Of a stretch of DNA of 59,985 nucleotides, positions 1 through 8,749 are shown piece after piece. The notes under the pieces were generated by a model. That model saw nothing but the letters and a program-made list of their open reading frames with translations, ran no database searches and was not told the DNA's origin. Made by a program: the position numbers and the translations under genes. Position 1 is the stretch's first letter, and the number at the start of each line of letters is the position of its first letter. The stretch comes from Ideonella aquatica (lineage in GTDB: Bacteria; Pseudomonadota; Gammaproteobacteria; Burkholderiales; Burkholderiaceae_C). The stretch spans positions 1 through 59,985 of the forward strand of contig NZ_JAGQDE010000024.1 of the NCBI RefSeq assembly GCF_018069755.1, given 5' to 3'.

Positions 1-1
1 C

Positions 2-931
2 GCGCGTCCGCCCCGCCGCGATGAACGCCGTGATGAGCGCACCGGCGACCGCCCAGGCCGCCCGCCCAATCCGCGCCCGCCGCGCGACGCCGCCCCGGCC
101 TGGCGCGACGAGCCCCGCCCCCGCACCGACCGCCCGCGCCGCGATCCTGCGGCCGGCGAACGCGTCGTGCCCCCGCGCCTGGCCCCCGAAGGCGCCGGCG
201 AGCGCCTGTCCAAAGTGTTGGCCGAGCGCGGCCTGGCCTCGCGCCGCGAGGCCGACGAGTGGATCGAGGCCGGCTGGGTCAAGGTGGGCGGACACATGGC
301 CACGCTGGGCCAGCGCGTCGCTCCCGATGCGGTGATCGAGATCGACCCCGCCGCCCGCACCCAGCAGGCCAGGCGCGTGACCATCCTGCTGCACAAGCCG
401 ATCGGCTATGTCTCGGGCCAGGCCGAGGACGGCTACGAGCCCGCCAGCGTGCTGGTGGCGCCGGCCCACCACTGGGCCGAGGACCCGTCGCGCAAGCCCT
501 TCCACCCGGGCCATGCCCGCGGCCTGGCGCCGGCCGGGCGGCTGGACATCGACTCCACCGGGCTGCTGGTACTCACGCAGGACGGCCGCATCGCCAAGCA
601 CCTGATCGGCGAGGACTCCAGCGTCGAGAAGGAGTACCTGGTGCGGGTGGAATACACCCGTGGCGAACAGCTGCCCGAGGCCGACCTGCAGCGCCTGAAC
701 CACGGCCTGGAACTCGACGGCGTGAAGCTCAAGCCCGCCAAGGTCAGCTGGGCCAACGAAGACCAGCTGCGCTTCGTGCTGCGCGAGGGCCGCAAGCGCC
801 AGATCCGCCGCATGTGCGAGCTGGTGGGGCTGAACGTGCTGGCGCTCAAGCGGGTGCGCATCGGCTCGGTGGTGCTGGGCAAGCTGCCGGTGGGTCAGTG
901 GCGCTACCTGCGCGACGATGAGCGTTTCTGA
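2..931 (+). CDS. rluF: 23S rRNA pseudouridine synthase, RluF/RluB type (5' end outside window)
   Basis: RNA-modifying enzyme that converts uridine to pseudouridine in 23S rRNA. Counting from the GTG at 167, an S4 RNA-binding domain covers about residues 13-59. The catalytic motif [11 protein letters not shown] places the nucleophilic Asp at 127, and the conserved C-terminal signature [11 protein letters not shown] follows. The order 'IRRMCE...[12 protein letters not shown]' resembles RluF more than RluB, but the exact target uridine is inferred. The frame is open from base 2 to 167 with no in-frame ATG or TTG and encodes an Arg/Pro/Asp-rich low-complexity stretch. Such disordered N-terminal extensions are common in Burkholderiales homologues, so I read the gene as running in from upstream; GTG 167 is the fallback start. 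The stop overlaps the next gene by 14 nt. Confidence 0.85.
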   Translation, partial: ARPPRRDERRDERTGDRPGRPPNPRPPRDAAPAWRDEPRPRTDRPRRDPAAGERVVPPRLAPEGAGERLSKVLAERGLASRREADEWIEAGWVKVGGHMATLGQRVAPDAVIEIDPAARTQQARRVTILLHKPIGYVSGQAEDGYEPASVLVAPAHHWAEDPSRKPFHPGHARGLAPAGRLDIDSTGLLVLTQDGRIAKHLIGEDSSVEKEYLVRVEYTRGEQLPEADLQRLNHGLELDGVKLKPAKVSWANEDQLRFVLREGRKRQIRRMCELVGLNVLALKRVRIGSVVLGKLPVGQWRYLRDDERF

Positions 932-2156
932 CAGCGCGGCGCTGCCGCTGAACGCCGCTGCCCGCGCACTGCCGCCGCAGGTGGTGGTGCTGGCGCTGGC
1001 CCTGCTGCTGGGCCTGCAGCCGATCACCACCGACCTCTACCTGCCGGCGCTGCCGCTGCTCAAGGCGGGTCTGGACGCGCCGATGGAGCGCGTGCAGATG
1101 ACCATGGCCGCGCTGCTGCTGGCCTTCGGCGCCGGCCAGCTGATGATGGGTCCGCTGTCCGACCGCTTCGGCCGCCGCCCGGCGCTGCTGGGTGGCCTGG
1201 CCCTGCATGCGGCCGGCGCGGCCGGGGCGGCACTGGCGGGGGACATCGTCGTCTTCATTGCACTGCGTGCGGTACAGGGCGTGGGGCTGGCGGCGTCGGT
1301 GGTCTGCGCCCGTGCGATGGTGCGCGACCTCTTCGAGCCGCACCAAGGCGCCACGGTGATGAGCCAGGGACTGTCGGGCCTGGGCGTGATCGCCTTTGCC
1401 TCGCCCACGCTGGGCGGCCTGCTGGCGGCCTGGGGCGGCTGGCGCAGCTCGATGGCGGCGCTGTCGCTGTGCAGCGCGGCCATCCTGGTCTTCGTGCTGC
1501 TGAAGCTGCCCGAGACCGCGCCTCGGCGCGACCCGCAGGCCACCGCGCCCGGCCCGCTGCTGCGCCGCCTGGCCGAGATTGCCGCCCACCCGGGCTTTCG
1601 CGCCTGGGCGCTGCTGGTGGCCAGCACCTACGCCGGCCTGTACGTGCTGCTGGCCGGCACCTCCTTCGTCTACATCGGCACGCTGGGCATGAGCCCGGCG
1701 CAGTACGGCGTGACGCTGGCCACCTGCTCGTTGTCCTATATCGCCGGCACCTTCCACTGCCGGCGCCTGCTGCCCAGCCATGGGCTGACCGGCGCGGCGC
1801 GGGTGGGCGGCTACTTCACGCTGGCCGGTGGGCTGGCCATGCTGGCGCTGGGGCTGGGCGATGTGCGCTCGGTGCCGCTGGTGATCGGCGCGCAGTGGCT
1901 GTACAGCTGGGGCCACGGCTTTCACCAGCCCTGCGGTCAAGTCGGCGCAGTGGCGCCCTTTCCGCGCGCGGCCGGCACGGCCTCGGCGCTGGCGGGCTTC
2001 ATCCTGGCCGTGGTGGCCTTCGGCATGGGCCTGTGGCTGGGTCGCGCGCTGGACGGCTCGCTGGCGATGCTGGGCTGGGGCCTGGCCGTGCCGGCGGTGG
2101 TGACGGCCACGATCGCCTGGACACTGGTGCGCCGGCATGGTGACGCCCGGCCTTGA
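918..2156 (+). CDS. Bcr/CflA-type MFS drug-resistance transporter
   Basis: A 412-residue inner-membrane transporter of the major facilitator superfamily, drug:H+ antiporter-1 type. The N-terminal '[10 protein letters not shown]' in the first membrane segment is typical of the Bcr/CflA branch. The loop 2-3 signature '[16 protein letters not shown]' (about residues 78-93) and motif C-like glycines in segment 5 are present. About twelve hydrophobic segments can be counted, the usual number. Substrates in the family include bicyclomycin, chloramphenicol and sulfonamides, but the substrate here cannot be read from sequence. The start lies inside the end of the pseudouridine synthase gene and the end overlaps miaA by 20 nt, so the three genes probably share one transcript. 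Confidence 0.85.
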   Translation: MSVSDSAALPLNAAARALPPQVVVLALALLLGLQPITTDLYLPALPLLKAGLDAPMERVQMTMAALLLAFGAGQLMMGPLSDRFGRRPALLGGLALHAAGAAGAALAGDIVVFIALRAVQGVGLAASVVCARAMVRDLFEPHQGATVMSQGLSGLGVIAFASPTLGGLLAAWGGWRSSMAALSLCSAAILVFVLLKLPETAPRRDPQATAPGPLLRRLAEIAAHPGFRAWALLVASTYAGLYVLLAGTSFVYIGTLGMSPAQYGVTLATCSLSYIAGTFHCRRLLPSHGLTGAARVGGYFTLAGGLAMLALGLGDVRSVPLVIGAQWLYSWGHGFHQPCGQVGAVAPFPRAAGTASALAGFILAVVAFGMGLWLGRALDGSLAMLGWGLAVPAVVTATIAWTLVRRHGDARP

Positions 2157-3078
2157 CTGGGTTGGCCTGGCCGGGCCGACCGCCTCGGGCAAGACCGCGC
2201 TGGCCCTGGCGCTGGCCGAGCGGCTGCCGCTGGAGGTGGTCAGCGTCGACTCGGCCCTGGTCTACCGCGGCATGGACATCGGCACCGCCAAGCCCAGTGC
2301 CGCCGAGCGCGCCGCGGTGCCGCACCACCTGATCGACCTGATCGAACCCACCGAGGCCTACTCGGCCGCCCGCTTCGTGCAGGACGCCACCCGGCTGATC
2401 GCCGAGATCCGCGCTCGTGGCCGCCTGCCGCTGCTGGTGGGCGGCACGATGCTGTACTTCAAGGCCCTGATCGACGGCCTGGACGAAATCCCGGCCACCG
2501 AGCCCGCCGTGCGCGCCGCCCTGGAGGCCGAAGCCGCCGAACGCGGCTGGCCGGCGCTGCATGCCGAGCTGGCGCAGGTCGACCCGGTCACCGCCGCGCG
2601 CCTGCACGCCACCGATGCGCAGCGCATCCAGCGCGCGCTGGAGGTGTGGCGCCAGACGGGCCGGCCGCTGTCGGCCTTCCACACCGGCCCACGCAGCGCC
2701 GGGCTGTCGCACCGGCTGATCTCGCTGGAGCCACAGGAGCGTGCCTGGCTGCATGCGCGCATCGACCAGCGCTTCACCCAGATGCTGGACGCTGGCCTGC
2801 TGGACGAGGTGCGAGGCCTGCGCGCGCGCGGCGACCTGCAGCCCGGCCTGGCGTCGATGCGCTGCGTCGGCTACCGCCAGGCCTGGGAGGCGCTGGACGC
2901 CGGCCTGCAGGGCAGCGCGCTGCGCGACGACGTGGCCAACCGCGGTGCCGCTGCCACCCGCCAACTCGCCAAGCGCCAGCTCACCTGGCTGCGCGGGATG
3001 GCGCGTGCATCCCTGCCCATCGACCGCCTGAACACGCCAGCGCTGTGCGATGCAGCGCTGCAAGCGATTTCGCCTTAA
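2137..3078 (+). CDS. miaA: tRNA dimethylallyltransferase MiaA
   Basis: Transfers the dimethylallyl group to N6 of A37 in tRNAs that read codons beginning with U, the first step to ms2i6A. The P-loop GPTASGKT is at residues 13-20, followed by the substrate-contact motif '[16 protein letters not shown]' and the conserved '[10 protein letters not shown]'. '[11 protein letters not shown]' and 'GYRQAWE' are further family signatures. At 313 residues it has the usual length. The ATG at 2137 sits inside the 3' end of the preceding transporter gene, which points to translational coupling. Family assignment is secure. Confidence 0.97.
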   Translation: MVTPGLDWVGLAGPTASGKTALALALAERLPLEVVSVDSALVYRGMDIGTAKPSAAERAAVPHHLIDLIEPTEAYSAARFVQDATRLIAEIRARGRLPLLVGGTMLYFKALIDGLDEIPATEPAVRAALEAEAAERGWPALHAELAQVDPVTAARLHATDAQRIQRALEVWRQTGRPLSAFHTGPRSAGLSHRLISLEPQERAWLHARIDQRFTQMLDAGLLDEVRGLRARGDLQPGLASMRCVGYRQAWEALDAGLQGSALRDDVANRGAAATRQLAKRQLTWLRGMARASLPIDRLNTPALCDAALQAISP

Positions 3079-3120
3079 CCAAGATCAAGCAGATGCGCAG
3101 AACAGCGGCTACATTGCCGC

Positions 3121-3891
3121 ATGCCCGTCACCCTCTACCAACACGGCAGCCACAAGTGCCTCATGTTCACCGACCTGGCCGATGACCATGCGGCGGAGGC
3201 GGTGCAGTCCAACCAGTTCCTGGTCGTCAACGACGACACCGGGGCGATCATCGACCCGGGTGGCAACCTCGCCTACAGCGAGCTGTACCTGACGATGACG
3301 CAGCACTTTCCGCCGCACAAGCTGTCGGCGATCGTGGCCTCGCACGCCGACCCCGACATCATCGGCTCGCTGGACCGCTGGACCACGTCCACCCAGGCCA
3401 AGATCTACGTCTCCACCATTTGGGAGCGCTTCGTGCCGCACTTCTGCAAGCCGGGCAAGACCGCCGGCCGCGTGGTGGGCATCCCCGACAGCGGCATGCG
3501 CATCCCCATCGGCACCAGCGAGCTGATCGCACTGCCGGCGCACTTCCTGCACGCCGAGGGCAACTTCCAGTTCTACGACCCGATCAGCAAGATCCTGTTC
3601 TCGGGCGACCTGGGCGTGTCACTGGGCGGCGGCCAGGACGCCAAGCAGCCGGCCACCTCGCTGGCCACCCTGCTGCCGCGGATGGAGGCGTTTCATCGCC
3701 GCTACATGGTCTCGAACAAGGTGCTGCGCCTGTGGGCCGACATGGTCGAGCCGATGGCGATCGACATGATCGTGCCGCAGCACGGCGCGCCACTGGCCGG
3801 CCCGGCGGTGAAGGAGTTCATCGCCTGGGTGCGCACCCTGGCCTGCGGCATCGACCTGGTGGGCCCGCAAACCTACCGCGTGCCGGCCTGA
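3121..3891 (+). CDS. Metallo-beta-lactamase-fold protein, oxygen-binding diiron (ODP)-like
   Basis: A 256-residue cytoplasmic protein of the metallo-beta-lactamase fold, most like the diiron domain of flavodiiron proteins and stand-alone ODP oxygen-sensing proteins, but without a flavodoxin domain. Candidate iron ligands are H75, D77 and D79 (SHADPDI), H144 (FLHAEGN), D163 (FSGDLG) and H221 (PQHGA). The position after D79, a His in many hydrolases of this fold, is Ile here, as expected of the diiron rather than the hydrolytic group. An oxygen-reducing or redox-sensing role is inferred. No partner gene is nearby. A TACATT hexamer ends 5 nt before the ATG, so the transcript may be leaderless. 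The gene converges on the GGDEF gene with a 12-nt gap. Confidence 0.75.
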   Translation: MPVTLYQHGSHKCLMFTDLADDHAAEAVQSNQFLVVNDDTGAIIDPGGNLAYSELYLTMTQHFPPHKLSAIVASHADPDIIGSLDRWTTSTQAKIYVSTIWERFVPHFCKPGKTAGRVVGIPDSGMRIPIGTSELIALPAHFLHAEGNFQFYDPISKILFSGDLGVSLGGGQDAKQPATSLATLLPRMEAFHRRYMVSNKVLRLWADMVEPMAIDMIVPQHGAPLAGPAVKEFIAWVRTLACGIDLVGPQTYRVPA

Positions 3892-3903
3892 GCGGCGCAG
3901 CGC

Positions 3904-4713
3904 TCAGCTGCGCGCGGCAGGCGCGGTTTCGCCCGAGGGGCGCGGGATGATGGGCGCGGCGCGCACGCAGTTGCGGCCGGCGTCCTTGGCCAGTTCCAGC
4001 GCAGCCTCGGCCTCCTGGATCTGGGCGTCGAGCGAGGCCTGGTTGGCATGCACCGCCGACACGCCCACGCTGACCGTGACCACCAGATGCGACTGCTCCC
4101 AGCGGAAGGCCGCACCGGCCACCTGCTGGCGGATGCGCTCGGCGGCGTCCAGCGCGCCCAGCGGATCGGTGTGCGGCAGGAAGACGGCCAGCTCGGCACC
4201 GCCAAAGCGGCCCAGCACGTCCGACTGGCGCAGCGTGGCATTGACGCGGCGGGTCACCTCCAGCAGCACGGCATCGCCGCAGCGCAGGCCCAGGCCGTCG
4301 TTGATGCGCTTGAGGTGGTCGGTGTCGATCAGCAGCATCGCGCCGTCGTCGCCGTAGCGGCGGCAGCGCGACCATTCACGCTCGGCCAGACGCAGGAACT
4401 GGCGGCGCGAACTGACGCCGGTGAGGTCGTCATCGAGCATCAGCATCTCGCGCTGCTGCTGTGACTCGGCCAGCGCGCGTGCCAGATGCAGCGCCACCCC
4501 GCCGGCCAGCAGTGCCGGTACCAGGGCCAGCAGCCCGGCCAGCACCGCCGTGCCCCAGCTCATGCCGTCGAGCAGCACCAGCAGCGTGGCCACCGCCAGC
4601 GCCACGGCCAGGCCGACGCTGAGCTCGAAGATCCAGGCCGCACCAGTGCCCAGGCGAATGGCCGCCAGAGCCAGGCGTTGCGTCAGCGGAGTGGCGGTGG
4701 ACGAGCGGGTCAA
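3904..4713 (-). CDS. Membrane GGDEF-domain protein with degenerate active-site motif
   Basis: A 269-residue protein with two N-terminal membrane segments (about residues 28-48 and 54-76), a short coiled linker and a GGDEF domain (about 92-258). The usual diguanylate cyclase features are present: the metal-binding motif 'DTDHLKRIND' (130-139), an inhibitory-site RxxD (R162-D165) five residues before the signature, and a terminal 'KDAGRN'. The signature itself reads GGAEL (171-175), with Ala in place of the metal-binding and catalytic acidic residue. Cyclase activity is therefore doubtful; c-di-GMP binding through the RxxD site remains possible. The start is TTG at 4713, because the next in-frame Met lies after the first membrane segment. 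Confidence 0.8.
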   Translation of the reverse strand: MTRSSTATPLTQRLALAAIRLGTGAAWIFELSVGLAVALAVATLLVLLDGMSWGTAVLAGLLALVPALLAGGVALHLARALAESQQQREMLMLDDDLTGVSSRRQFLRLAEREWSRCRRYGDDGAMLLIDTDHLKRINDGLGLRCGDAVLLEVTRRVNATLRQSDVLGRFGGAELAVFLPHTDPLGALDAAERIRQQVAGAAFRWEQSHLVVTVSVGVSAVHANQASLDAQIQEAEAALELAKDAGRNCVRAAPIIPRPSGETAPAARS

Positions 4714-4914
4714 GATGGCGGCGGGCTATCGTGGCAAGGCCAACATTGCATCACAAAGCCGTGGCGCTGTGGCGATCGCGGCCGGACCCCGCGTGACAAA
4801 GGCAACGGCTGCAGCGTCGGCGCCGGTCTTGCCTGGCGTCAAGGCCCGCACCGCCGCGGTGCACGACACTGCCCCCAGAACCACTCGCCCGCGCGGGCGC
4901 CCGACGAGGAGACC

Positions 4915-7056
4915 ATGACCCCACCCGCCGCCCCCTTGGTGCTGGATGACCTGGACCGCGCGGTGGACGCGGTGCTTGAGCGCGTGCCCGGCGACATCGT
5001 GCTGGGCATCCCGCTGGGCATCGGCAAGCCCAATCCCTTCGTCAACGCGCTGTACCGCCGGCTCAAGGCCCAGGACACACGCCGGCTGCGCATCGTCACC
5101 GCCCTGTCACTGGAAAAGCCGGTGGGCAAGAGCGAGCTGGAACGCCATTTCCTGGCGCCCCTGGTCGAGCGCGTGTTCGGCGACTATCCCGACCTGGACT
5201 ATGTCAAGGACTGCCGCGCCGGCACCCTGCCCGCCCACATCGAGGTGCGCGAGTTCTTTCTGAAGACGGGCGACTACCTGGGCAATGCCGCTGCGCAGCA
5301 GGGCTACATCAGCACCAACTACACCTTTGTCGCCCGCGACATGGCCCTGCAGGGCATGAACGTACTGGCCCAGGCCGTGGCCAGCGAGGGACAGGGCGAG
5401 GACTGGCGGCTGTCGCTGTCGAGCAACCCGGACCTGAGCTTCGAGATCGCCGAGCGCTACACAGCCCAGGGCCTGCCACTGCTCAAGGTGGCGGTGGTCA
5501 ACCAGCGCATGCCCTTCATGCCCAACCACGCCGAGGTGGCACCCGGCTTCTTCGACCTGGTGGTGACCGATCCGCGCGCCAGCCATGAACTGTTCGCGCC
5601 GCCCAATGGCAAGGTCAGCACCGCCGACTACGCGATCGGCCTGCACGCCTCCAGCCTGGTGCGCGACGGCGGCACGCTGCAGATCGGCATCGGCTCGCTG
5701 GGCGACGCGATCGCCCAGGCCCTGGTCCTGCGCGATCGCCAGGGCGCCGACTACCGCCGCATCCTTGAAACCCTGTGCCCCGACGGCCTGGCCGGCCGCG
5801 AAACCGGTCGCTTCGACCAGGGCCTCTACGGCTGCTCGGAGATGTTCGTCAACGGCTTCCTGCAGCTGATCGAGGCGGGCATCGTGCGGCGCGAAGTGTT
5901 TGATGACGCGGTGCTGCAGGAGCTGATCAACGCCGGCCGCATCCCCGACCTGGCCGTCACCCCCGACACGCTGCGGGCGCTGCAGGCCGCCGAGCGCATC
6001 GACTCCCCGCTGCGCCAGCGCGACCTCGACTTCCTGGGCCGCTTCGGCATCCTGAAGGCCGGCCTGCGGCGCGACGGGCAGGAGCTGGTTGACGGCGACA
6101 TCCGCCTGCGCAACGACCTGGACGATGCCGAAGCCTTTCAGGCGATCTGCGCGGCCTGGCTGGGCACGCGGCTGGCGCATGGCGTGTTCATGACCGGCGG
6201 TTTCTTCCTCGGTCCGGGCGACTTCTACGAGCGCCTGCGCCACCTGCCGCGCAGCCGGCTGGCGAAAATCGACATGACGCGCATCGACTTCATCAACCAG
6301 CTCTACGGCCAGCACCGCGGCGAGATGGAGCTGAAGCGCGCCCAGCGCCGCCAGGCCTCGTTCATCAACACCACAATGATGGTGACGCTGCTGGGTGCCG
6401 CGGTGTCCGACGGCCTGGAGAGCGGTCAGGTGGTCTCGGGCGTGGGCGGCCAGTACAACTTCGTGGCGATGGCCCATGCGCTGCCCGATGCGCGCTCGAT
6501 CCTGATGCTGCGCGCCACCCACGAGCACCCCGACGGGCTCAAGAGCAGCATCGTCTGGTCCTACGGCCACGCCACCATCCCGCGCCACCTGCGCGACATC
6601 GTCATCACCGAGTACGGCGTGGCCGACCTGCGCGGCCAGTCGGATGGCGAGGTGGTCAAGCGCCTGATCTGCATTGCCGATGCGCGCTTCCAGGATGAGC
6701 TGGTCCTGGCCGCGCAGTCGCACGGCAAGCTGGAGGCCGGCTGGCAGGTGCCCGAGGCCCACCGCCACAACCTGCCGGCCACGCTGGATCAGCGGCTGCA
6801 CCCCTGGAGCGAGGCCGGCGCCCTGCCCGATTTCCCCTTCGGCACCGATCTGACGCCCGACGAGTTGCACATCGTGCGCGCCCTCAAGCGCCTGAAGAAG
6901 GCCACTGAGCACCCGGTGGAGCTGGTGATGCTGGCACTCAAGGCCCTGTGGGAAAACCGCGAGGCGCCCCCGGCCTACCTGCAGCGCCTGGGCCTGGACG
7001 AGGCCACCGACTTCAAGCGGCTGTTCATCCGCAAGCTGTTCGCCGGCAATCTCTGA
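4915..7056 (+). CDS. Acetyl-CoA hydrolase/transferase family protein
   Basis: A 713-residue soluble protein of the acetyl-CoA hydrolase/CoA-transferase superfamily (COG0427-like), the large form found in many betaproteobacteria. The N-terminal half carries 'GIPLGIGKPNPFVNALYRRL'. The middle carries 'LQIGIGSLGDAIAQAL', typical of the CoA-transferase fold. The C-terminal domain has 'VSGVGGQYNFVAMAHAL' and 'ITEYGVADLRG', which match the acetyl-CoA hydrolase C-terminal family. The reaction would be CoA-ester hydrolysis or CoA exchange between short acyl groups; the actual substrate is unknown. The start is ATG 4915, preceded by GACGAGGAG as ribosome-binding site; the frame is open further upstream but non-coding in character. 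No operon partner is evident. Confidence 0.85.
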   Translation: MTPPAAPLVLDDLDRAVDAVLERVPGDIVLGIPLGIGKPNPFVNALYRRLKAQDTRRLRIVTALSLEKPVGKSELERHFLAPLVERVFGDYPDLDYVKDCRAGTLPAHIEVREFFLKTGDYLGNAAAQQGYISTNYTFVARDMALQGMNVLAQAVASEGQGEDWRLSLSSNPDLSFEIAERYTAQGLPLLKVAVVNQRMPFMPNHAEVAPGFFDLVVTDPRASHELFAPPNGKVSTADYAIGLHASSLVRDGGTLQIGIGSLGDAIAQALVLRDRQGADYRRILETLCPDGLAGRETGRFDQGLYGCSEMFVNGFLQLIEAGIVRREVFDDAVLQELINAGRIPDLAVTPDTLRALQAAERIDSPLRQRDLDFLGRFGILKAGLRRDGQELVDGDIRLRNDLDDAEAFQAICAAWLGTRLAHGVFMTGGFFLGPGDFYERLRHLPRSRLAKIDMTRIDFINQLYGQHRGEMELKRAQRRQASFINTTMMVTLLGAAVSDGLESGQVVSGVGGQYNFVAMAHALPDARSILMLRATHEHPDGLKSSIVWSYGHATIPRHLRDIVITEYGVADLRGQSDGEVVKRLICIADARFQDELVLAAQSHGKLEAGWQVPEAHRHNLPATLDQRLHPWSEAGALPDFPFGTDLTPDELHIVRALKRLKKATEHPVELVMLALKALWENREAPPAYLQRLGLDEATDFKRLFIRKLFAGNL

Positions 7057-7073
7057 GGGCCGTGCCGGGCGGC

Positions 7074-7125
7074 TTGACGGTGGCTGAAAGCCGGCCTAAA
7101 GTGATATCACTTTGATCTGATATCC
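7074..7125 (+). promoter_or_regulatory. Promoter and palindromic operator of the SPFH operon
   Basis: A -35 hexamer TTGACG (7074-7079) is followed after 17 nt by a -10 hexamer TAAAGT (7097-7102). The perfect 16-bp palindrome AAAGTGATATCACTTT (7098-7113) overlaps the -10 element and the expected start point, and a second half-like copy TGATATC lies at 7118-7124, 16 nt after the first. Occupancy would block transcription. The ribbon-helix-helix protein encoded third in the operon is the natural candidate repressor (inference). Confidence 0.7.
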
Positions 7126-7136
7126 AGGAGACCCGC

Positions 7137-8024
7137 ATGAACCGCTTGGAGCACGTCGAACGCTCGGCGACCACCACCAGTGGCTACCCCATCGTGCTGC
7201 TGATCGCGGGGCTCGCGGGCACCGCGGCCTGGCAGGTCTTCCAGCTGGCCAATGACCAGGCGGGGTCGTTCCTGGTCATCGGCGTGTCGGTGGTGCTGGC
7301 GGTCCTCCTGGCCTCGGGGCTGTACATGCTGCAGCCCAACACCGGCGCGCTGCTGATGCTGTTCGGCGCCTACCGCGGCACCGATCGCCGCGAGGGCCTG
7401 CGCTGGACCAATCCGCTGCTGCTCAAGCGCACCGTGTCGCTGCGCGCCCGCACGCTCAACATGAGCACCCTGAAGGTCAACGACAAGCGCGGCAACCCGG
7501 TCGAGATCGCCGCCGCCGTGGTCTGGCAGGTGCACGACACCGCGCAGGCCAGCTTCTCGGTGGATGACGTGGAGCGCTTCGTCGCACTGCAGGCCGAGAG
7601 CGCGCTGCGCCACCTGGCCTCGCGCTACGCCTATGACGACGGCGACGCCGAGGTTGGCCACGAGCCCACGCTGCGCGGCAGCCTGGACGAGGTGGCGCAG
7701 GCGCTGCAGGCCGAGCTGCAGCAGCGTTTCGAGCCGGCCGGCGTGCGGGTGCAGGACGCCAAGCTGACCCACCTGGCCTACGCGCCCGAGATCGCCCAGG
7801 CGATGCTGCGCCGCCAGCAGGCCGAGGCGGTGATCGCCGCGCGCGCCAAGATCGTGCATGGCGCGGTCAGCATGGTCGAGGCGGCGCTCAAGGGCCTGTC
7901 CGAGCGCGAGATCGTGCAGCTCGACGACGAGCGCAAGGCCGCGATGGTCAGCAACCTGCTGGTCGTGCTGTGCTCGGACAAGGACACGCAGCCGATCGTC
8001 AACGCCGGCACGCTCTACAACTGA
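7137..8024 (+). CDS. SPFH/Band 7 domain membrane protein
   Basis: A 295-residue stomatin/prohibitin-like protein. Two hydrophobic segments (about residues 17-35 and 40-65) precede an SPFH domain that starts near '[17 protein letters not shown]' and runs to about residue 240 ('[27 protein letters not shown]'). SPFH proteins oligomerise on the inner membrane and form microdomains. The ribosome-binding site CCAGGAG lies 7 nt before the ATG. It is the first gene of a three-gene operon with a DUF1648-like membrane protein and a ribbon-helix-helix protein. The same grouping recurs in many unrelated bacteria, but its job is not established. Confidence 0.85.
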   Translation: MNRLEHVERSATTTSGYPIVLLIAGLAGTAAWQVFQLANDQAGSFLVIGVSVVLAVLLASGLYMLQPNTGALLMLFGAYRGTDRREGLRWTNPLLLKRTVSLRARTLNMSTLKVNDKRGNPVEIAAAVVWQVHDTAQASFSVDDVERFVALQAESALRHLASRYAYDDGDAEVGHEPTLRGSLDEVAQALQAELQQRFEPAGVRVQDAKLTHLAYAPEIAQAMLRRQQAEAVIAARAKIVHGAVSMVEAALKGLSEREIVQLDDERKAAMVSNLLVVLCSDKDTQPIVNAGTLYN

Positions 8025-8043
8025 CCTCTGATGGAGAGTCGCG

Positions 8044-8544
8044 ATGAACCCGCGTCTGATCGATGCGCTGCTGCTGGCCACCGTGGCCACCGCCATTGCC
8101 GTGATCTGGGGCACCGGCCTGGCACTGCCCTCGCACATCGCCACGGGTTTCGGCGTGCTGGGTGAGGCCACCGGCTACGGTGAGCGCCACCTGCACCTGT
8201 GGATGATGACGCTGCTGGCCGTGGGGCTACCCCTGCCCCTGGGCTACGGCATGGGCCTGCTCGCCGGTCGCGAGGGCCAGCGGCTGAGCATCCCCCAAAA
8301 GGCCTACTGGCTGGCCCCCGAGCGCCGCATGGCCACGCTCGCGGCCATGGAAGCACGCGTCAAGGTGATGGCGACGCTGCTGGCCGCCTATCCGATCGGC
8401 CTGCACCTGCTGATCGTCCACGCCCAGCGGCAGCAGCCGCCACACCTGTCGCACGGCCTGATGCTGGCCCTGCACGGCGTGCTGGTCCTGGGCATGCTGG
8501 CCTGGGTGGTGGAGCTGAACCTGCGCTTCGGGCGCACCCGATGA
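8044..8544 (+). CDS. DUF1648-like small membrane protein
   Basis: A 166-residue protein with about four hydrophobic segments. The N-terminal part, with 'LPSHIATGFGVLGEATGYGER', resembles the 'P-x-H-F...G-x-x-D/T-G-x-G' pattern of DUF1648, the domain also found in SdpI immunity proteins. The following 'IPQKAYWLAPERR' is typical of the versions found next to SPFH proteins. GGAGAG precedes the ATG by 6 nt, and the gap to the SPFH gene is 19 nt. No catalytic residues are evident; a structural or accessory role to the SPFH protein is inferred from context only. Confidence 0.7.
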   Translation: MNPRLIDALLLATVATAIAVIWGTGLALPSHIATGFGVLGEATGYGERHLHLWMMTLLAVGLPLPLGYGMGLLAGREGQRLSIPQKAYWLAPERRMATLAAMEARVKVMATLLAAYPIGLHLLIVHAQRQQPPHLSHGLMLALHGVLVLGMLAWVVELNLRFGRTR

Positions 8545-8563
8545 ACCGCGGACACCTGCGCTG

Positions 8564-8749
8564 ATGGCCAGCCCCGGCAAGAAGAGCTACCCGCTGCGCA
8601 TCGACCCCGCGCTGTGGGCCGAGATCGAGCGCCTGGCGGCGCAAGAGCTGCGCAGCGCCAACGCGCAGGTCGAGTTCCTGCTGCGCGAGGCGCTGGCGCG
8701 GCGCGGCATCAAGCCGGCGCCGCCGCCGAAACCCGCGCCCGGGTCCTGA
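8564..8749 (+). CDS. Arc-type ribbon-helix-helix DNA-binding protein
   Basis: A 61-residue protein. A predicted beta strand 'KSYPLRID' is followed by two helices ('PALWAEIERLAAQEL' and 'SANAQVEFLLREALARRG'), the Arc/MetJ ribbon-helix-helix pattern, and a short Pro/Lys tail. Such dimers bind palindromic operators through the paired strand. It closes the SPFH operon 19 nt after the membrane protein gene. Autoregulation through the palindrome at 7098-7113 is a reasonable inference. The stop TGA is joined directly to the converging stop of the efflux gene (TGATCA at 8747-8752), with no spacer and no terminator. Confidence 0.8.
   Translation: MASPGKKSYPLRIDPALWAEIERLAAQELRSANAQVEFLLREALARRGIKPAPPPKPAPGS

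Noticed and set aside
846-2192. A 448-codon minus-strand open frame opposite the Bcr/CflA transporter
   Set aside because: Gln/Arg/His-rich shadow without hydrophobic segments or motifs.
4848-4862. Palindrome GCACCGCCGCGGTGC upstream of the acetyl-CoA hydrolase gene as an operator
   Set aside because: Short, GC-only symmetry is common by chance in this sequence, and no promoter elements align with it.
5107-6912. A 601-codon minus-strand open frame opposite the acetyl-CoA hydrolase gene
   Set aside because: Shadow frame; the plus strand shows continuous CoA-transferase-family motifs.
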